A stretch of 15,894 nucleotides of DNA from Acidimicrobiia bacterium (GTDB lineage: Bacteria; Actinomycetota; Acidimicrobiia; Acidimicrobiales; Hopanoidiivorantaceae), in assembly GCA_020027305.1 (NCBI GenBank), contig JAHRAM010000076.1:1-15894 (forward strand), in the 5' to 3' direction. Within the stretch, counting starts at the first letter, position 1. Every line of letters begins with the position of its first letter. The notes beneath the pieces are model-generated. The model did no database searches, had not been told where the DNA came from, and saw only the letters and a program-made list of their open reading frames with translations. The position numbers and the translations under genes were made by a program. Positions 7,807-14,930 of this stretch are shown one piece after another.

Positions 7807-9596
7807 TTATCTAATCGCAAAACTGAAACAAATACATCTTGTGGAACTTCTACACTACCAATGGATTTCATTTTTTTCTTGCCTGCCTTTTGTTTTTCTA
7901 GTAGCTTTTTCTTTCTGGTGACGTCTCCGCCATAGAGCTTTTGGGTCACATCTTTCCTAAAAGCCTTCACAGTTTCTCTTGCGATAATTTTAGAGCCAAT
8001 GGCAGCCTGAATGGGAACATCAAACTGCTGGCGGGGAATTGTTTCTTTAAGTTTTTCAGTCATCTTTTTCCCCCAGTGATAAGCAAGGTCTTTATGGATA
8101 ACAGTGCTGAAGGCATCAATGGGTTCGTGCTGAAGCAATATATCAACCTTCACCAAGTTTGCATCCTCATAGCCATCAGGCTGATAGTCAATGCTGGCAT
8201 ATCCAGAAGTTCGGCTCTTCACCTGCTCAAAAAAATCACGCACGACTTCTGCCAAAGGCATTCTGTATTCCAACTCCACGCGGTCAGCAGAAATGTATTC
8301 CATATTTAATAGCTCGCCTCGCCTTTCTTGTGAGATTTCCATCAGCGCGCCCAGATTTTGTTTTAACCCTAAGATTGAAATCTTAAGCATCGGCTCTTTA
8401 ATTAAATCAATCTCGCTGGCATCCGGCATAAAGCCAGGATTAGAAATATTGACTTCCTCACCTGACTTTTTAACCACCGCAAACTCAACCGATGGAGCCG
8501 TCACCACAATTGGAATATCAAATTCTCTTTCCAATCGTTGTTGTACAACTTCCATATGAAGCGGGCCTAAAAAGCCACAGCGATAACCAAATCCCAAAGC
8601 TGGCGAAGATTCAGGCACGGCACTGAAACTAGAATCATTTAGCTGGAGTTTTTTTAAGGCATCGGCCAACGGCTCAATATCATCTGAACTCAGCGGATAA
8701 AGCCCGCAAAACACCATCGGCTTGGGTTGGCTATAGGCATCCAACGGCTCTGTAGCTGGCTCTAAAACATCAGTTATTGTTTCACCCGACCCGATGTCAC
8801 CTAAATCTTTCACACCAGCTATCAAATAGCCAACCTCACCTGCGCTAAGCTCATTTCGTTTTTCATCTGTAGGTGTGCGAACACCAATCTCTAGGGCTTC
8901 ATATCTTGAGTCTGACTGCATGAACTTTAGCTGTTGCCCTTGTTTAAGCTCTCCATCCACTACACGAACTGAACTGACCACTCCACGATATCTATCATAA
9001 TGAGAATCAAATGCCAACGCTCGAAGAGGAGCATTCTTGTCTCCACTAGGAGGAGGAACTTTTTCAATCAAAGCATCCAGCAACTCAATCACACCTTCAC
9101 CAGTTAAGGCGCTGATTTGTAAAACCTCTTTTGCTGGAATGCCAAGTGTCTTTTCAACCTCATTTGCCCGTTTGTCTGGTTCGGCTACTGGCAAGTCGAT
9201 TTTGTTTAACACACCTATTAACTCCACATCATTTTCAATGGCATGATAACAAACTGCCAGTGTTTGAGCTTGTATGCCTTGAACGGCATCCACCAAAACT
9301 ACAGCACCTTCACAGGCAGCCAGCGACCTCGCCACTTCATGACCGAAGTCAACATGTCCTGGAGTGTCAATTAAATTGAGATTGAAGTCTTTGTAGCTCA
9401 AGCTCACGCTCTGAAGTTTGATTGTTATACCCCGCTCTCTTTCTAAATCCATCGTGTCTAAATATTGCTTTCGCATTTTCCGCGGCTCAACTGCCCCACA
9501 TATCTCAAGTATTCTGTCAGCCAAAGTTGACTTCCCATGGTCAATGTGTGCCACAATAGCAAAGTTGCGAATATTTGATAATTTTGCGTCTGTCAT
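7803..9596 (-). CDS. lepA: Elongation factor 4 (LepA), ribosome-associated GTPase
   Basis: A translational GTPase that acts on the ribosome in elongation, back-translocation or subunit assembly. The 597-residue product has the standard length. GTP-binding motifs in order: G1 AHIDHGKS (16-23), G2 RGITI (55-59), G3 DTPGH (77-81), G4 NKID (131-134), G5 SAL near 162. Domain II follows, then the EF-G-like domains (HMEVVQQRLEREFDI), and the LepA-specific C-terminal domain with its basic end (KKKLLEKQKAGKKKMKSIG). Nothing is truncated. The ATG at 9594-9596 is followed by the expected N-terminus. The upstream gap to rpsT is only 45 bp and must hold two divergent promoters. A weak AGGG lies 8 nt before the ATG. 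It is the first gene of the lepA-dnaJ-rsmE operon. Confidence 0.98.
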   Translation of the reverse strand: MTDAKLSNIRNFAIVAHIDHGKSTLADRILEICGAVEPRKMRKQYLDTMDLERERGITIKLQSVSLSYKDFNLNLIDTPGHVDFGHEVARSLAACEGAVVLVDAVQGIQAQTLAVCYHAIENDVELIGVLNKIDLPVAEPDKRANEVEKTLGIPAKEVLQISALTGEGVIELLDALIEKVPPPSGDKNAPLRALAFDSHYDRYRGVVSSVRVVDGELKQGQQLKFMQSDSRYEALEIGVRTPTDEKRNELSAGEVGYLIAGVKDLGDIGSGETITDVLEPATEPLDAYSQPKPMVFCGLYPLSSDDIEPLADALKKLQLNDSSFSAVPESSPALGFGYRCGFLGPLHMEVVQQRLEREFDIPIVVTAPSVEFAVVKKSGEEVNISNPGFMPDASEIDLIKEPMLKISILGLKQNLGALMEISQERRGELLNMEYISADRVELEYRMPLAEVVRDFFEQVKSRTSGYASIDYQPDGYEDANLVKVDILLQHEPIDAFSTVIHKDLAYHWGKKMTEKLKETIPRQQFDVPIQAAIGSKIIARETVKAFRKDVTQKLYGGDVTRKKKLLEKQKAGKKKMKSIGSVEVPQDVFVSVLRLDK

Positions 9597-9641
9597 TTTA
9601 GTTGCCCTATTTTTAAGTTAACCAGCTAAAATTCTATATTG
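9597..9641. promoter_or_regulatory. 45-bp divergent promoter region, lepA / rpsT
   Basis: Both genes must be transcribed from this gap or from inside each other. On the plus strand TAAAAT at 9627-9632 ends 9 nt before the rpsT ATG, and a TATATT lies at 9635-9640. On the minus strand TAGAAT (plus-strand ATTCTA at 9631-9636) would start a lepA mRNA with a leader of roughly 27 nt. The two candidate -10 boxes overlap, so RNA polymerase could probably not occupy both at once. No -35 box is clear for either direction. Confidence 0.4.
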
Positions 9642-9938
9642 ATGGCAAATATAAAAAGTCAACTTAAAGATATCGTCCAGAATGAAAAAAGGCGTCAGCA
9701 AAATATTGCTGTTCGCTCTGCTATTAAGACCTACTCTAAAAAAGCATTGGCAACTGCTGGCACAGATGAGGCTAGAGAAAATCTAAATCTAGCGCTGAAA
9801 TCAATTGATAAAGCTGTAAGCAGGGGTGTCATTAAAAAGAACACAGGCGCACGAAAAAAATCTCTTTTGATGCGGACTGTGCTTAATGAGAAAACAACTC
9901 CGCCGCCAGCTGCTGAAGAAGCCGTAGAAGCTGAATAA
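9642..9938 (+). CDS. rpsT: Small ribosomal subunit protein S20
   Basis: Primary 16S rRNA-binding protein of the 30S subunit. The 98-residue, very basic helical protein begins MANIKSQLKD and carries the S20 core (NEKRRQQNIAVRSAIKTYSK, about 14-33; GVIKKNTGARKKSLLMR, about 62-78). The tail is acidic and Pro/Ala/Glu-rich (TPPPAAEEAVEAE), an extension beyond the compact E. coli form. I chose the ATG at 9642 over the TTG directly before it because MAN is the family's usual start and the ATG follows a TAAAAT box at leaderless spacing. It is divergent from lepA and convergent with holA, the same orientation as in Mycobacterium. Confidence 0.95.
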   Translation: MANIKSQLKDIVQNEKRRQQNIAVRSAIKTYSKKALATAGTDEARENLNLALKSIDKAVSRGVIKKNTGARKKSLLMRTVLNEKTTPPPAAEEAVEAE

Positions 9939-9966
9939 AGCTACAAAATACGGGGCGGGGGAAACC

Positions 9967-10992
9967 CTAATTCTTCAATCTATATTGCTGAGCAATTCTG
10001 GCAGCCAGGATTTCTAAAACCAACTTTCCATCTAGTCCAGTTTTGCCCTTTAGGTCGTAGTCGGCACTCCCAAGCAGTTCAATAATTTTTTTTATTTTTG
10101 TCGGCCCTAAGTTCCTAGATTCTTCCAGCGCCAATTTTGCTGGATAAGCCGACATACCTAGAGCTTTTGCTACCTCATCACTGTTTTTAAACCCAGCCCC
10201 ATCCAAGCGAGCAATCCTCATATAGTGATTGACAAGAAAAGAAAGGATTGCAATGGGGTGCTCGCCTGCACCTAGTTTTCGATGAATACACTTTATTGAG
10301 CCAGCGCCATCACCTTTTGAAAGTGCTGCTGTCAACTCCCAAACTGGAACCGAACCTGCACTACCTAAAAATGGAACAATATCATTTGAAGAAAGTCTTT
10401 CGCTATCACCGAAAGCTGAACTTATTGTTTCAAGCAAAGATGAAAGTCTTGAAAAATCTTCACCCAGATGATTTTGGAGCAATTCAAGCGCTTGACTATC
10501 TAGCTTTAGCCCAACAGCTGCCACTTCTTTTGCAAACCAATCTCTAGTTCCTTTTGCTCCTCTTGGTTTAGAAGCAGTTACCACCTCACCTATCTTTTGC
10601 CCGTCAACTTCAGCATCTATCACAGCATCTTTTAGTTTTTTGTTGAGCGGTGAAAGGCGGGTTTGTTTTATGCCCTTTTCCCAAACCAAAACTAGCGATG
10701 TAGTCTCAAGCGGGGCTTCCAAATAATTCAACAAGCCTGTCAAGTCTTCTCCTGTAGAAAACAACCCCAAGTTTCTCGCCTCAACCACACGAAATGGCTC
10801 AAACATCGGCGGGCTTTCAGCTGCTGCTATTAGAGGAGAGATGCTAAACCCATCTTCAGTTTCATAATCTGTTTCTTCTAACTGAGTTAAAACCATATCA
10901 GACGATTGGTCGCCAACACACTCGCCCACTAAATCGCGAACTTTCTTTGAAAGCAAGCTGGGGTCGTCTCCTGAGACTAAATAAATTTTCAT
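9967..10992 (-). CDS. holA: DNA polymerase III subunit delta
   Basis: The clamp-loader wrench that opens the sliding clamp during replication. The 341-residue length is normal. Sequence identity is low across this family, but the pattern is clear: N-terminal IYLVSGDDPSLL, a small-residue loop before MFEPFRVVEARNL, the central LLQNHLGEDFSRLSSLLE, the hinge PVWELTAALSKGD, the C-terminal HPIAILSFLVNHYMRIARL, and SADYDLKGKTGLDGKLVLE near the end. As is typical of delta subunits, it has no intact Walker A motif. Its ATG (10990-10992) overlaps the TGA of the upstream folP-like gene by ATGA, so the two are translationally coupled. It converges on rpsT with a 28-bp gap in which I see no strong terminator. 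Confidence 0.92.
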   Translation of the reverse strand: MKIYLVSGDDPSLLSKKVRDLVGECVGDQSSDMVLTQLEETDYETEDGFSISPLIAAAESPPMFEPFRVVEARNLGLFSTGEDLTGLLNYLEAPLETTSLVLVWEKGIKQTRLSPLNKKLKDAVIDAEVDGQKIGEVVTASKPRGAKGTRDWFAKEVAAVGLKLDSQALELLQNHLGEDFSRLSSLLETISSAFGDSERLSSNDIVPFLGSAGSVPVWELTAALSKGDGAGSIKCIHRKLGAGEHPIAILSFLVNHYMRIARLDGAGFKNSDEVAKALGMSAYPAKLALEESRNLGPTKIKKIIELLGSADYDLKGKTGLDGKLVLEILAARIAQQYRLKN

Positions 10993-11828
10993 TGGTTTGA
11001 AATGTTTGCCATGTTTGCCATCATGTCAGCAGCTGCTACCCCTGCTGCTACATCATGAACACGAATGATTTTACACCCCCGCTCAATTCCAATAATAGAT
11101 GCTGCCATAGAAACTCCACCTCGCTTGCTTCGCTCAATGCCAGTTAGAAACCCAAGGAACTCTTTATTAGAGGCTGCCAAAACCATGTGGTGACCCAAGC
11201 TAGTAAAGTAGTTCATCTCAAAGAGCATCTTGGCGCTCATTTCGTATGTCTTGCCAAAATCAAGCCCCACATCTATAAATATCTTTTCGGTTGGAATGCC
11301 AGCTTCTTTTGCCCAAACAATTCTCTCTGCTAAAAAATCTTTTACATCTGCCATGAGGTCTGAGTATTTTGGATCTGGGTCAGCATATCTCGGGGCAAGC
11401 CTCATATGGCATGCCACCACACTCGCACCAGCTGCTGAAGCAAATCGCAAATAGTCTGGGTCAGCAAAACCAGAAATGTCATTTCCCAAAACCGCACCTT
11501 TTGAAAATGCCTCCTTTGCTACTGTTGCCCGCCAAGTATCGACAGAAATAGCAACATCAAATCTTTTTGAAAGAGCTTCAACTGAGCTAGCCACCCGTTC
11601 AATCTCTTCAGCTTCTGTTACTTCTTCATCAGGTCCAGCTTTTACACCACCCACATCAAGGATGTCAGCACCATTATTAACCAAAGTTTCGGCTTGATTT
11701 AAAAAATCGTCTAAATCAAAATATTTTCCCCCATCAAAAAATGAGTCGGGGGTGCGATTTAAAATTCCCATTACCAATGCTCGCTGGCTTATGTCATACG
11801 GCCTGTCGCCAAGAAAAATCTTTTCCAT
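10989..11828 (-). CDS. folP2: FolP2-type dihydropteroate synthase paralogue
   Basis: A TIM-barrel protein of the dihydropteroate synthase family. I place the start at the ATG at 11826-11828 (279 residues, MEKIFLGDRP). The open frame continues 40 residues upstream, but that part is Lys-rich, unlike the family, and runs into comEC. Recognisable blocks are VMGILNRTPDSFFDGG (19-34), DILDVGGVKAGP (55-66), ISVDTWR (94-100), GNDISG (115-120), ACHMR (139-143), IDVGLDFGKT (185-194), NKEFLG (221-226) and RVHDVAA (256-262). The loop that reads GGESTRPG in canonical FolP is GGVKAGP here, the signature of mycobacterial FolP2, so the Thr and Arg that contact substrates in E. coli DHPS are absent. M. leprae FolP2 was reported to lack DHPS activity, so the function may not be folate synthesis. 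A 9-bp tandem repeat (11002-11019) encodes the MMANMAN tail. holA overlaps its stop. Confidence 0.87.
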   Translation of the reverse strand: MEKIFLGDRPYDISQRALVMGILNRTPDSFFDGGKYFDLDDFLNQAETLVNNGADILDVGGVKAGPDEEVTEAEEIERVASSVEALSKRFDVAISVDTWRATVAKEAFSKGAVLGNDISGFADPDYLRFASAAGASVVACHMRLAPRYADPDPKYSDLMADVKDFLAERIVWAKEAGIPTEKIFIDVGLDFGKTYEMSAKMLFEMNYFTSLGHHMVLAASNKEFLGFLTGIERSKRGGVSMAASIIGIERGCKIIRVHDVAAGVAAADMMANMANISNQ

Positions 11829-11907
11829 ACTAACTAATGCTTTGCTTTTTAATGGTCTCTTGGTTTTGCTCTTTGCTAATTTTGAGTTATGTTTTCTATG
11901 GCTTATC
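11829..11907 (-). other. Short gap between comEC and folP2
   Basis: With the folP2 start set at 11828, 79 bp separate it from the comEC stop. The stretch is AT-rich. It shows no Shine-Dalgarno, no good TANNNT box at leaderless spacing and no convincing hairpin. It stays open in the folP2 frame, so an extended N-terminus for that protein cannot be fully excluded. Confidence 0.4.
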
Positions 11908-13824
11908 TTAAAATAAATAACAAGCAGGTTCATATTTTGCGCCTCCATTAAGATTTGAATTTTTCATTTCACATATTTCCAACTCAAGCATTGGAGCATT
12001 GCTAGCAACAAAGATCGTTAGCCCACTAAATTCATAATAAATTTTTTCTTTTGGGCTTGTTGCCCCTGCAATATATTTTTTGACAGGAACCCAAATGTTT
12101 CTGATTTTATATCTCTCAGCTAATGTTTCTACCAATGAATTTGAAGGCGACTTTTTGAAGATCAATAAGTCAATTTGAGATAGCCGACTGTGGCGAATGG
12201 CTCCCAACAGTTCTTTTGGCTCTTTTACTACCAGAACTTTTTGCTTTTCAAAATACGTGGCACTGCCTGATTCGGCTCCAAACTCATGAACAGATTTTTC
12301 TTGAAAAATAGGAAGTAAAACTGGGGCCAAAAAAACCAAAGCTGCAACTGAGGCAAAAGCTGATTTTTGAAGTGTAAATCTAGATGGCAAAAATATAACC
12401 AGAGAAAAACACGTCATCAACAAGATAATATGCCAATGACTCAACCATCCAAAACCAGAGCTTAGGTTGGCGACCCCTTCAATCCAGCCCAACATAAAAG
12501 ATGTGGGAAGGTGTAAAAAACTAAAACCTGTTAGTCCTGCCAGTGGCCCGGCCGTCATTCCCCAAATATTTACCCCTGCCACTGCTGGCAAAGCTAAAAT
12601 ATTTGCTGGTAGCGACCCAATTGCAATAGCACCAAAATTGGCAATTATAAGCGGCGCAACTGAGAGCTGGGCTGAAATAGTGACTCCCATCGCTACGCGT
12701 AAATATTTTGGGCCAAATAAATTGCGGGAGAGTGGGGATGCTAAAAATGTGATTCCAGCAGCTGCTGTGATGGAAAGTTGAAATGCTAAGCTAAAAACAA
12801 TTTGGGGGCTTATCAAAATCAAAATAATAGCTGCTATTGCAAGAAGTGATTTAGGTTTTAATCGCTTGAGCTTTCCTTCAGTCAGTGCAAAAAATGCCAA
12901 AGTCGCAACTGTAGCGGCACGCAAAACCGATGGCTCAAAGCGCGTCATGGTTATAAATATTCCCATAACAAAAACAAACAAGAGCCAGCGAAAAAACTTG
13001 GGAAGCACCCGCATCAGCGGATAAAATATCGCCAGCAGGAAAGCAACATTTTGCCCAGACACCGCAAGTATATGTGTAAGCCCTGTGGAACGAAATATCT
13101 CCCGCTGAGCTGTAGATTGATTTCGGTCGTCGCCATAAGTGATGCCTGTGAAAAGTGCCTTCTTTGATGGCGTCATAGAAGATGCCCCTGATTCTATGGT
13201 TCGCCTGATTCCATTCGCAAGGCGGGTGTGGAAAGCGCCAGTTCCATATTCATAAACGTGATTTACTTGAAGGCGAGCTTCAACATTTTTATAATTCCGC
13301 TCCTCAGATGGTGGCCGTAATCTGCCTGAAACCAACACCCACTCCCCTGCCAATCGACTGTCAATTTGATGTCTTATTCCCCCATAGGCGGTGACTTCAG
13401 CAAATATATTTTTGTGAGAATTTGATTGCCGCAAATTTGCCAAGAACTTTATTCCTGTGCCAATATTTTTCGGGTCGCTCACTAACGTTAATCGCCCTTC
13501 AAATACTTGGCTATCTTCAATCGGCATAGGCTGATTTTTTAAATTTGCTAAAAAACCTGATAGCAAAAACAAAATGAGCGCAACAGAAAAAAGTATGGGA
13601 ATCCAACTATGTGTATAGTGGTGAGAAAAAAATATAATAGCCATGGCTATTAAAAATCCGCCCAGAATTAAAGCAAATGGAATTTTCAAAAAATGAAGTG
13701 ATGCTCCCAGCCAACAAGAAGCGGCCAGAAGGTACCACGTCCAAACTCGACTGGACAACTCTAAAAGTGACTTAAAAGATGGTTGAACTAATAATTTGCT
13801 AAATATTTTTGCTGGGGTTTTCAT
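11908..13824 (-). CDS. comEC: Competence protein ComEC/Rec2, DNA-uptake channel
   Basis: A polytopic inner-membrane protein that carries single-stranded DNA into the cytoplasm during natural transformation. I place the start at ATG 13822-13824 (638 residues, MKTPAKIF) because AAGGA precedes it by 7 nt; the 34 extra residues in the open frame have no such signal and overlap comEA. Order: N-terminal membrane segments (about 28-92), the extracytoplasmic OB-like DUF4131 region (about 105-195), the competence domain with GITYGDDR (227-234) and HILAVSGQNVAFLLAIFYP (251-269), more membrane helices to about 506, then a short C-terminal globular part. That last part resembles the metallo-beta-lactamase-like domain of long ComEC proteins, but where HPxxDH is expected after IDLLIF (551-556) it reads KKSPSNS, and the preceding DVGQGD-type motif is HEFGAESGSA. 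The metal ligands are therefore gone. It follows comEA by 67 bp, as in other actinobacteria. Confidence 0.93.
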   Translation of the reverse strand: MKTPAKIFSKLLVQPSFKSLLELSSRVWTWYLLAASCWLGASLHFLKIPFALILGGFLIAMAIIFFSHHYTHSWIPILFSVALILFLLSGFLANLKNQPMPIEDSQVFEGRLTLVSDPKNIGTGIKFLANLRQSNSHKNIFAEVTAYGGIRHQIDSRLAGEWVLVSGRLRPPSEERNYKNVEARLQVNHVYEYGTGAFHTRLANGIRRTIESGASSMTPSKKALFTGITYGDDRNQSTAQREIFRSTGLTHILAVSGQNVAFLLAIFYPLMRVLPKFFRWLLFVFVMGIFITMTRFEPSVLRAATVATLAFFALTEGKLKRLKPKSLLAIAAIILILISPQIVFSLAFQLSITAAAGITFLASPLSRNLFGPKYLRVAMGVTISAQLSVAPLIIANFGAIAIGSLPANILALPAVAGVNIWGMTAGPLAGLTGFSFLHLPTSFMLGWIEGVANLSSGFGWLSHWHIILLMTCFSLVIFLPSRFTLQKSAFASVAALVFLAPVLLPIFQEKSVHEFGAESGSATYFEKQKVLVVKEPKELLGAIRHSRLSQIDLLIFKKSPSNSLVETLAERYKIRNIWVPVKKYIAGATSPKEKIYYEFSGLTIFVASNAPMLELEICEMKNSNLNGGAKYEPACYLF

Positions 13825-13891
13825 CTTGCTTTCCTTTTTATGGCACAAAATTAAAACGCCAACTGTGCCACAAAATTTTAGAGATACACAA

Positions 13892-14833
13892 TTATTGAAC
13901 CGTGATACTATCTCTAAACCCATCAATGATGGTTGAAGTTATTCCAGAAATGTTTTCCAAATCATCTACTGAGTCAAAAGGCCCATCAGTTTGGCGATAG
14001 GAAATGATTTTTTCAGCTAGAGTTGGGCCGATTTTTGGCAGAGTGTCTAGCTCTCTAGCATTTGCTGTATTAATGTTGAGCGGTCGGCTATCTGCCTTGC
14101 TAATTGAATGGATGTGAGCTTCACACCCATTGCTTTCACTCAAACTAGCTGGCACACATATTTTTTCACCATCGCTTATGACCGCTGCCAAATTCAAAAG
14201 ATTTGGAAATGCATTTTCAGTAGCCCCGCCCGCTAAATTAATTGCGTCATTTACTCGGCTTCCCAGTGGAAGCTCATAAACATTTGGGCTTTTCACAGCT
14301 CCCACGATATGAATAACTATTTTCTTTTGAATGGTCGTTGTGGTGGTCAGAAAACTACCTGCACTACTTATTGGAACTGGCTGAAAGGATGGAACTTGCT
14401 CTGAGTCATTACTTCTAACAATAAGTGACCCAATAATTATGAATGCCACAAATATTGCTGCACCCAACAAAATTAATTTCTTGTGGCGAATCCAAGTCCT
14501 AGAAATATCAAACTTAGATAAACCAAAGCCTCTTGCTTGCCCCCCTTCCCCATTGAGTGTATTTTCCTCATCTTCGTATGGTGATTTTGGCTCAAGGTAG
14601 CTCCAATGAGATTCAGAATCATCCAAAATCTCATTTTGCTCTTCATTGTATTCAGCATTATATTCAAGGCTATTTTCGGCGCCATATTCAAGACCATGTT
14701 TGCCACTATATTCATGTTCGCCATCATTGCCATCATCATCATAACTATGACTATATGACATAATTTTTTTCAGTTCATGGTTGTCTTGGTTGTTACGGTT
14801 GTCTTGGTTTTGTCTTCCGATTTTTTCAAACAT
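13892..14833 (-). CDS. comEA: ComEA-type DNA-uptake receptor (SLBB plus helix-hairpin-helix)
   Basis: A membrane-anchored protein that binds double-stranded DNA outside the cytoplasmic membrane and passes it to ComEC. I chose the ATG at 14831-14833 because AGGAG lies 6 nt upstream, the best Shine-Dalgarno in the window; the frame is open 17 residues further. Layout of the 313 residues: a long, polar and very acidic N-terminal region (1-110) rich in Asn, Glu and Tyr; a single membrane helix (about 119-139) preceded by basic residues, so the N-terminus should be cytoplasmic; a Thr-rich linker; an SLBB domain (about 172-227, VHIVGAVKSPNVYELPLG-like); and two helix-hairpin-helix motifs (252-313: LNINTANARELDTLPKIG, then FDSVDDLENISGIT). 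The cytoplasmic extension is unusually large. It heads the minus-strand run comEA-comEC-folP2-holA. Confidence 0.92.
   Translation of the reverse strand: MFEKIGRQNQDNRNNQDNHELKKIMSYSHSYDDDGNDGEHEYSGKHGLEYGAENSLEYNAEYNEEQNEILDDSESHWSYLEPKSPYEDEENTLNGEGGQARGFGLSKFDISRTWIRHKKLILLGAAIFVAFIIIGSLIVRSNDSEQVPSFQPVPISSAGSFLTTTTTIQKKIVIHIVGAVKSPNVYELPLGSRVNDAINLAGGATENAFPNLLNLAAVISDGEKICVPASLSESNGCEAHIHSISKADSRPLNINTANARELDTLPKIGPTLAEKIISYRQTDGPFDSVDDLENISGITSTIIDGFRDSITVQ
14779..14809 (-). repeat. 13-bp direct repeat inside comEA
   Basis: GGTTGTCTTGGTT occurs at 14779-14791 and again at 14797-14809, an 18-bp period. On the coding strand it encodes two NQDN units (NQDN-RN-NQDN) near residues 9-18 of ComEA. 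It probably marks a small in-frame duplication in the low-complexity N-terminal region. Confidence 0.8.
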
Positions 14834-14930
14834 TTTTCTCTCCTTTTTCGCTTTTAAATGTTTCATACAACCTACAACCCACATATATAAATTTTTTAAC
14901 CTCTTTTTTGCCCTTAAAATAAGGGGGAAG
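14834..14930. promoter_or_regulatory. Divergent intergenic region, comEA / phosphotransferase
   Basis: These 97 bp separate two divergent starts. On the minus strand an AGGAG Shine-Dalgarno precedes comEA, so that mRNA has a leader; a TATATA-rich stretch near 14883-14889 is a possible -10 region. On the plus strand TAAAAT at 14915-14920 ends 10 nt before the phosphotransferase ATG, with a G-run (14923-14927) between. That run is too close to the ATG to be an ideal Shine-Dalgarno. No operator-like palindrome is evident. Confidence 0.45.

Noticed and set aside
8191..8559. Plus-strand frames of up to 122 residues inside lepA
   Set aside because: They lie wholly within a highly conserved gene and show no family features.
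2489..9630. Shared TTAACCAGC words before the carboxyltransferase and rpsT as a common regulatory element
   Set aside because: Two occurrences of a short AT-rich word, at different distances from the start codons, are within chance expectation.
9939..9966. G-rich stretch between rpsT and holA as a terminator hairpin
   Set aside because: Only a 3-bp GGG/CCC stem can form and no T-tract follows.
10248..10547. 99-residue plus-strand frame inside holA
   Set aside because: Antisense shadow with no recognisable domain; holA itself is well supported.
11829..11948. 40-residue N-terminal extension of the folP-like frame
   Set aside because: It is Lys-rich, unlike the family, partly overlaps comEC, and the family's N-terminus matches from the Met at 11828.
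13825..13926. 34-residue extension of comEC into comEA
   Set aside because: The downstream ATG has a well-spaced AAGGA, and the extension overlaps the 3' end of comEA without a ribosome-binding site.
14834..14884. 17-residue extension of comEA
   Set aside because: The ATG at 14833 has the best Shine-Dalgarno in the window (AGGAG, 6 nt); the upstream ATGs at 14884 and 14866 have none.
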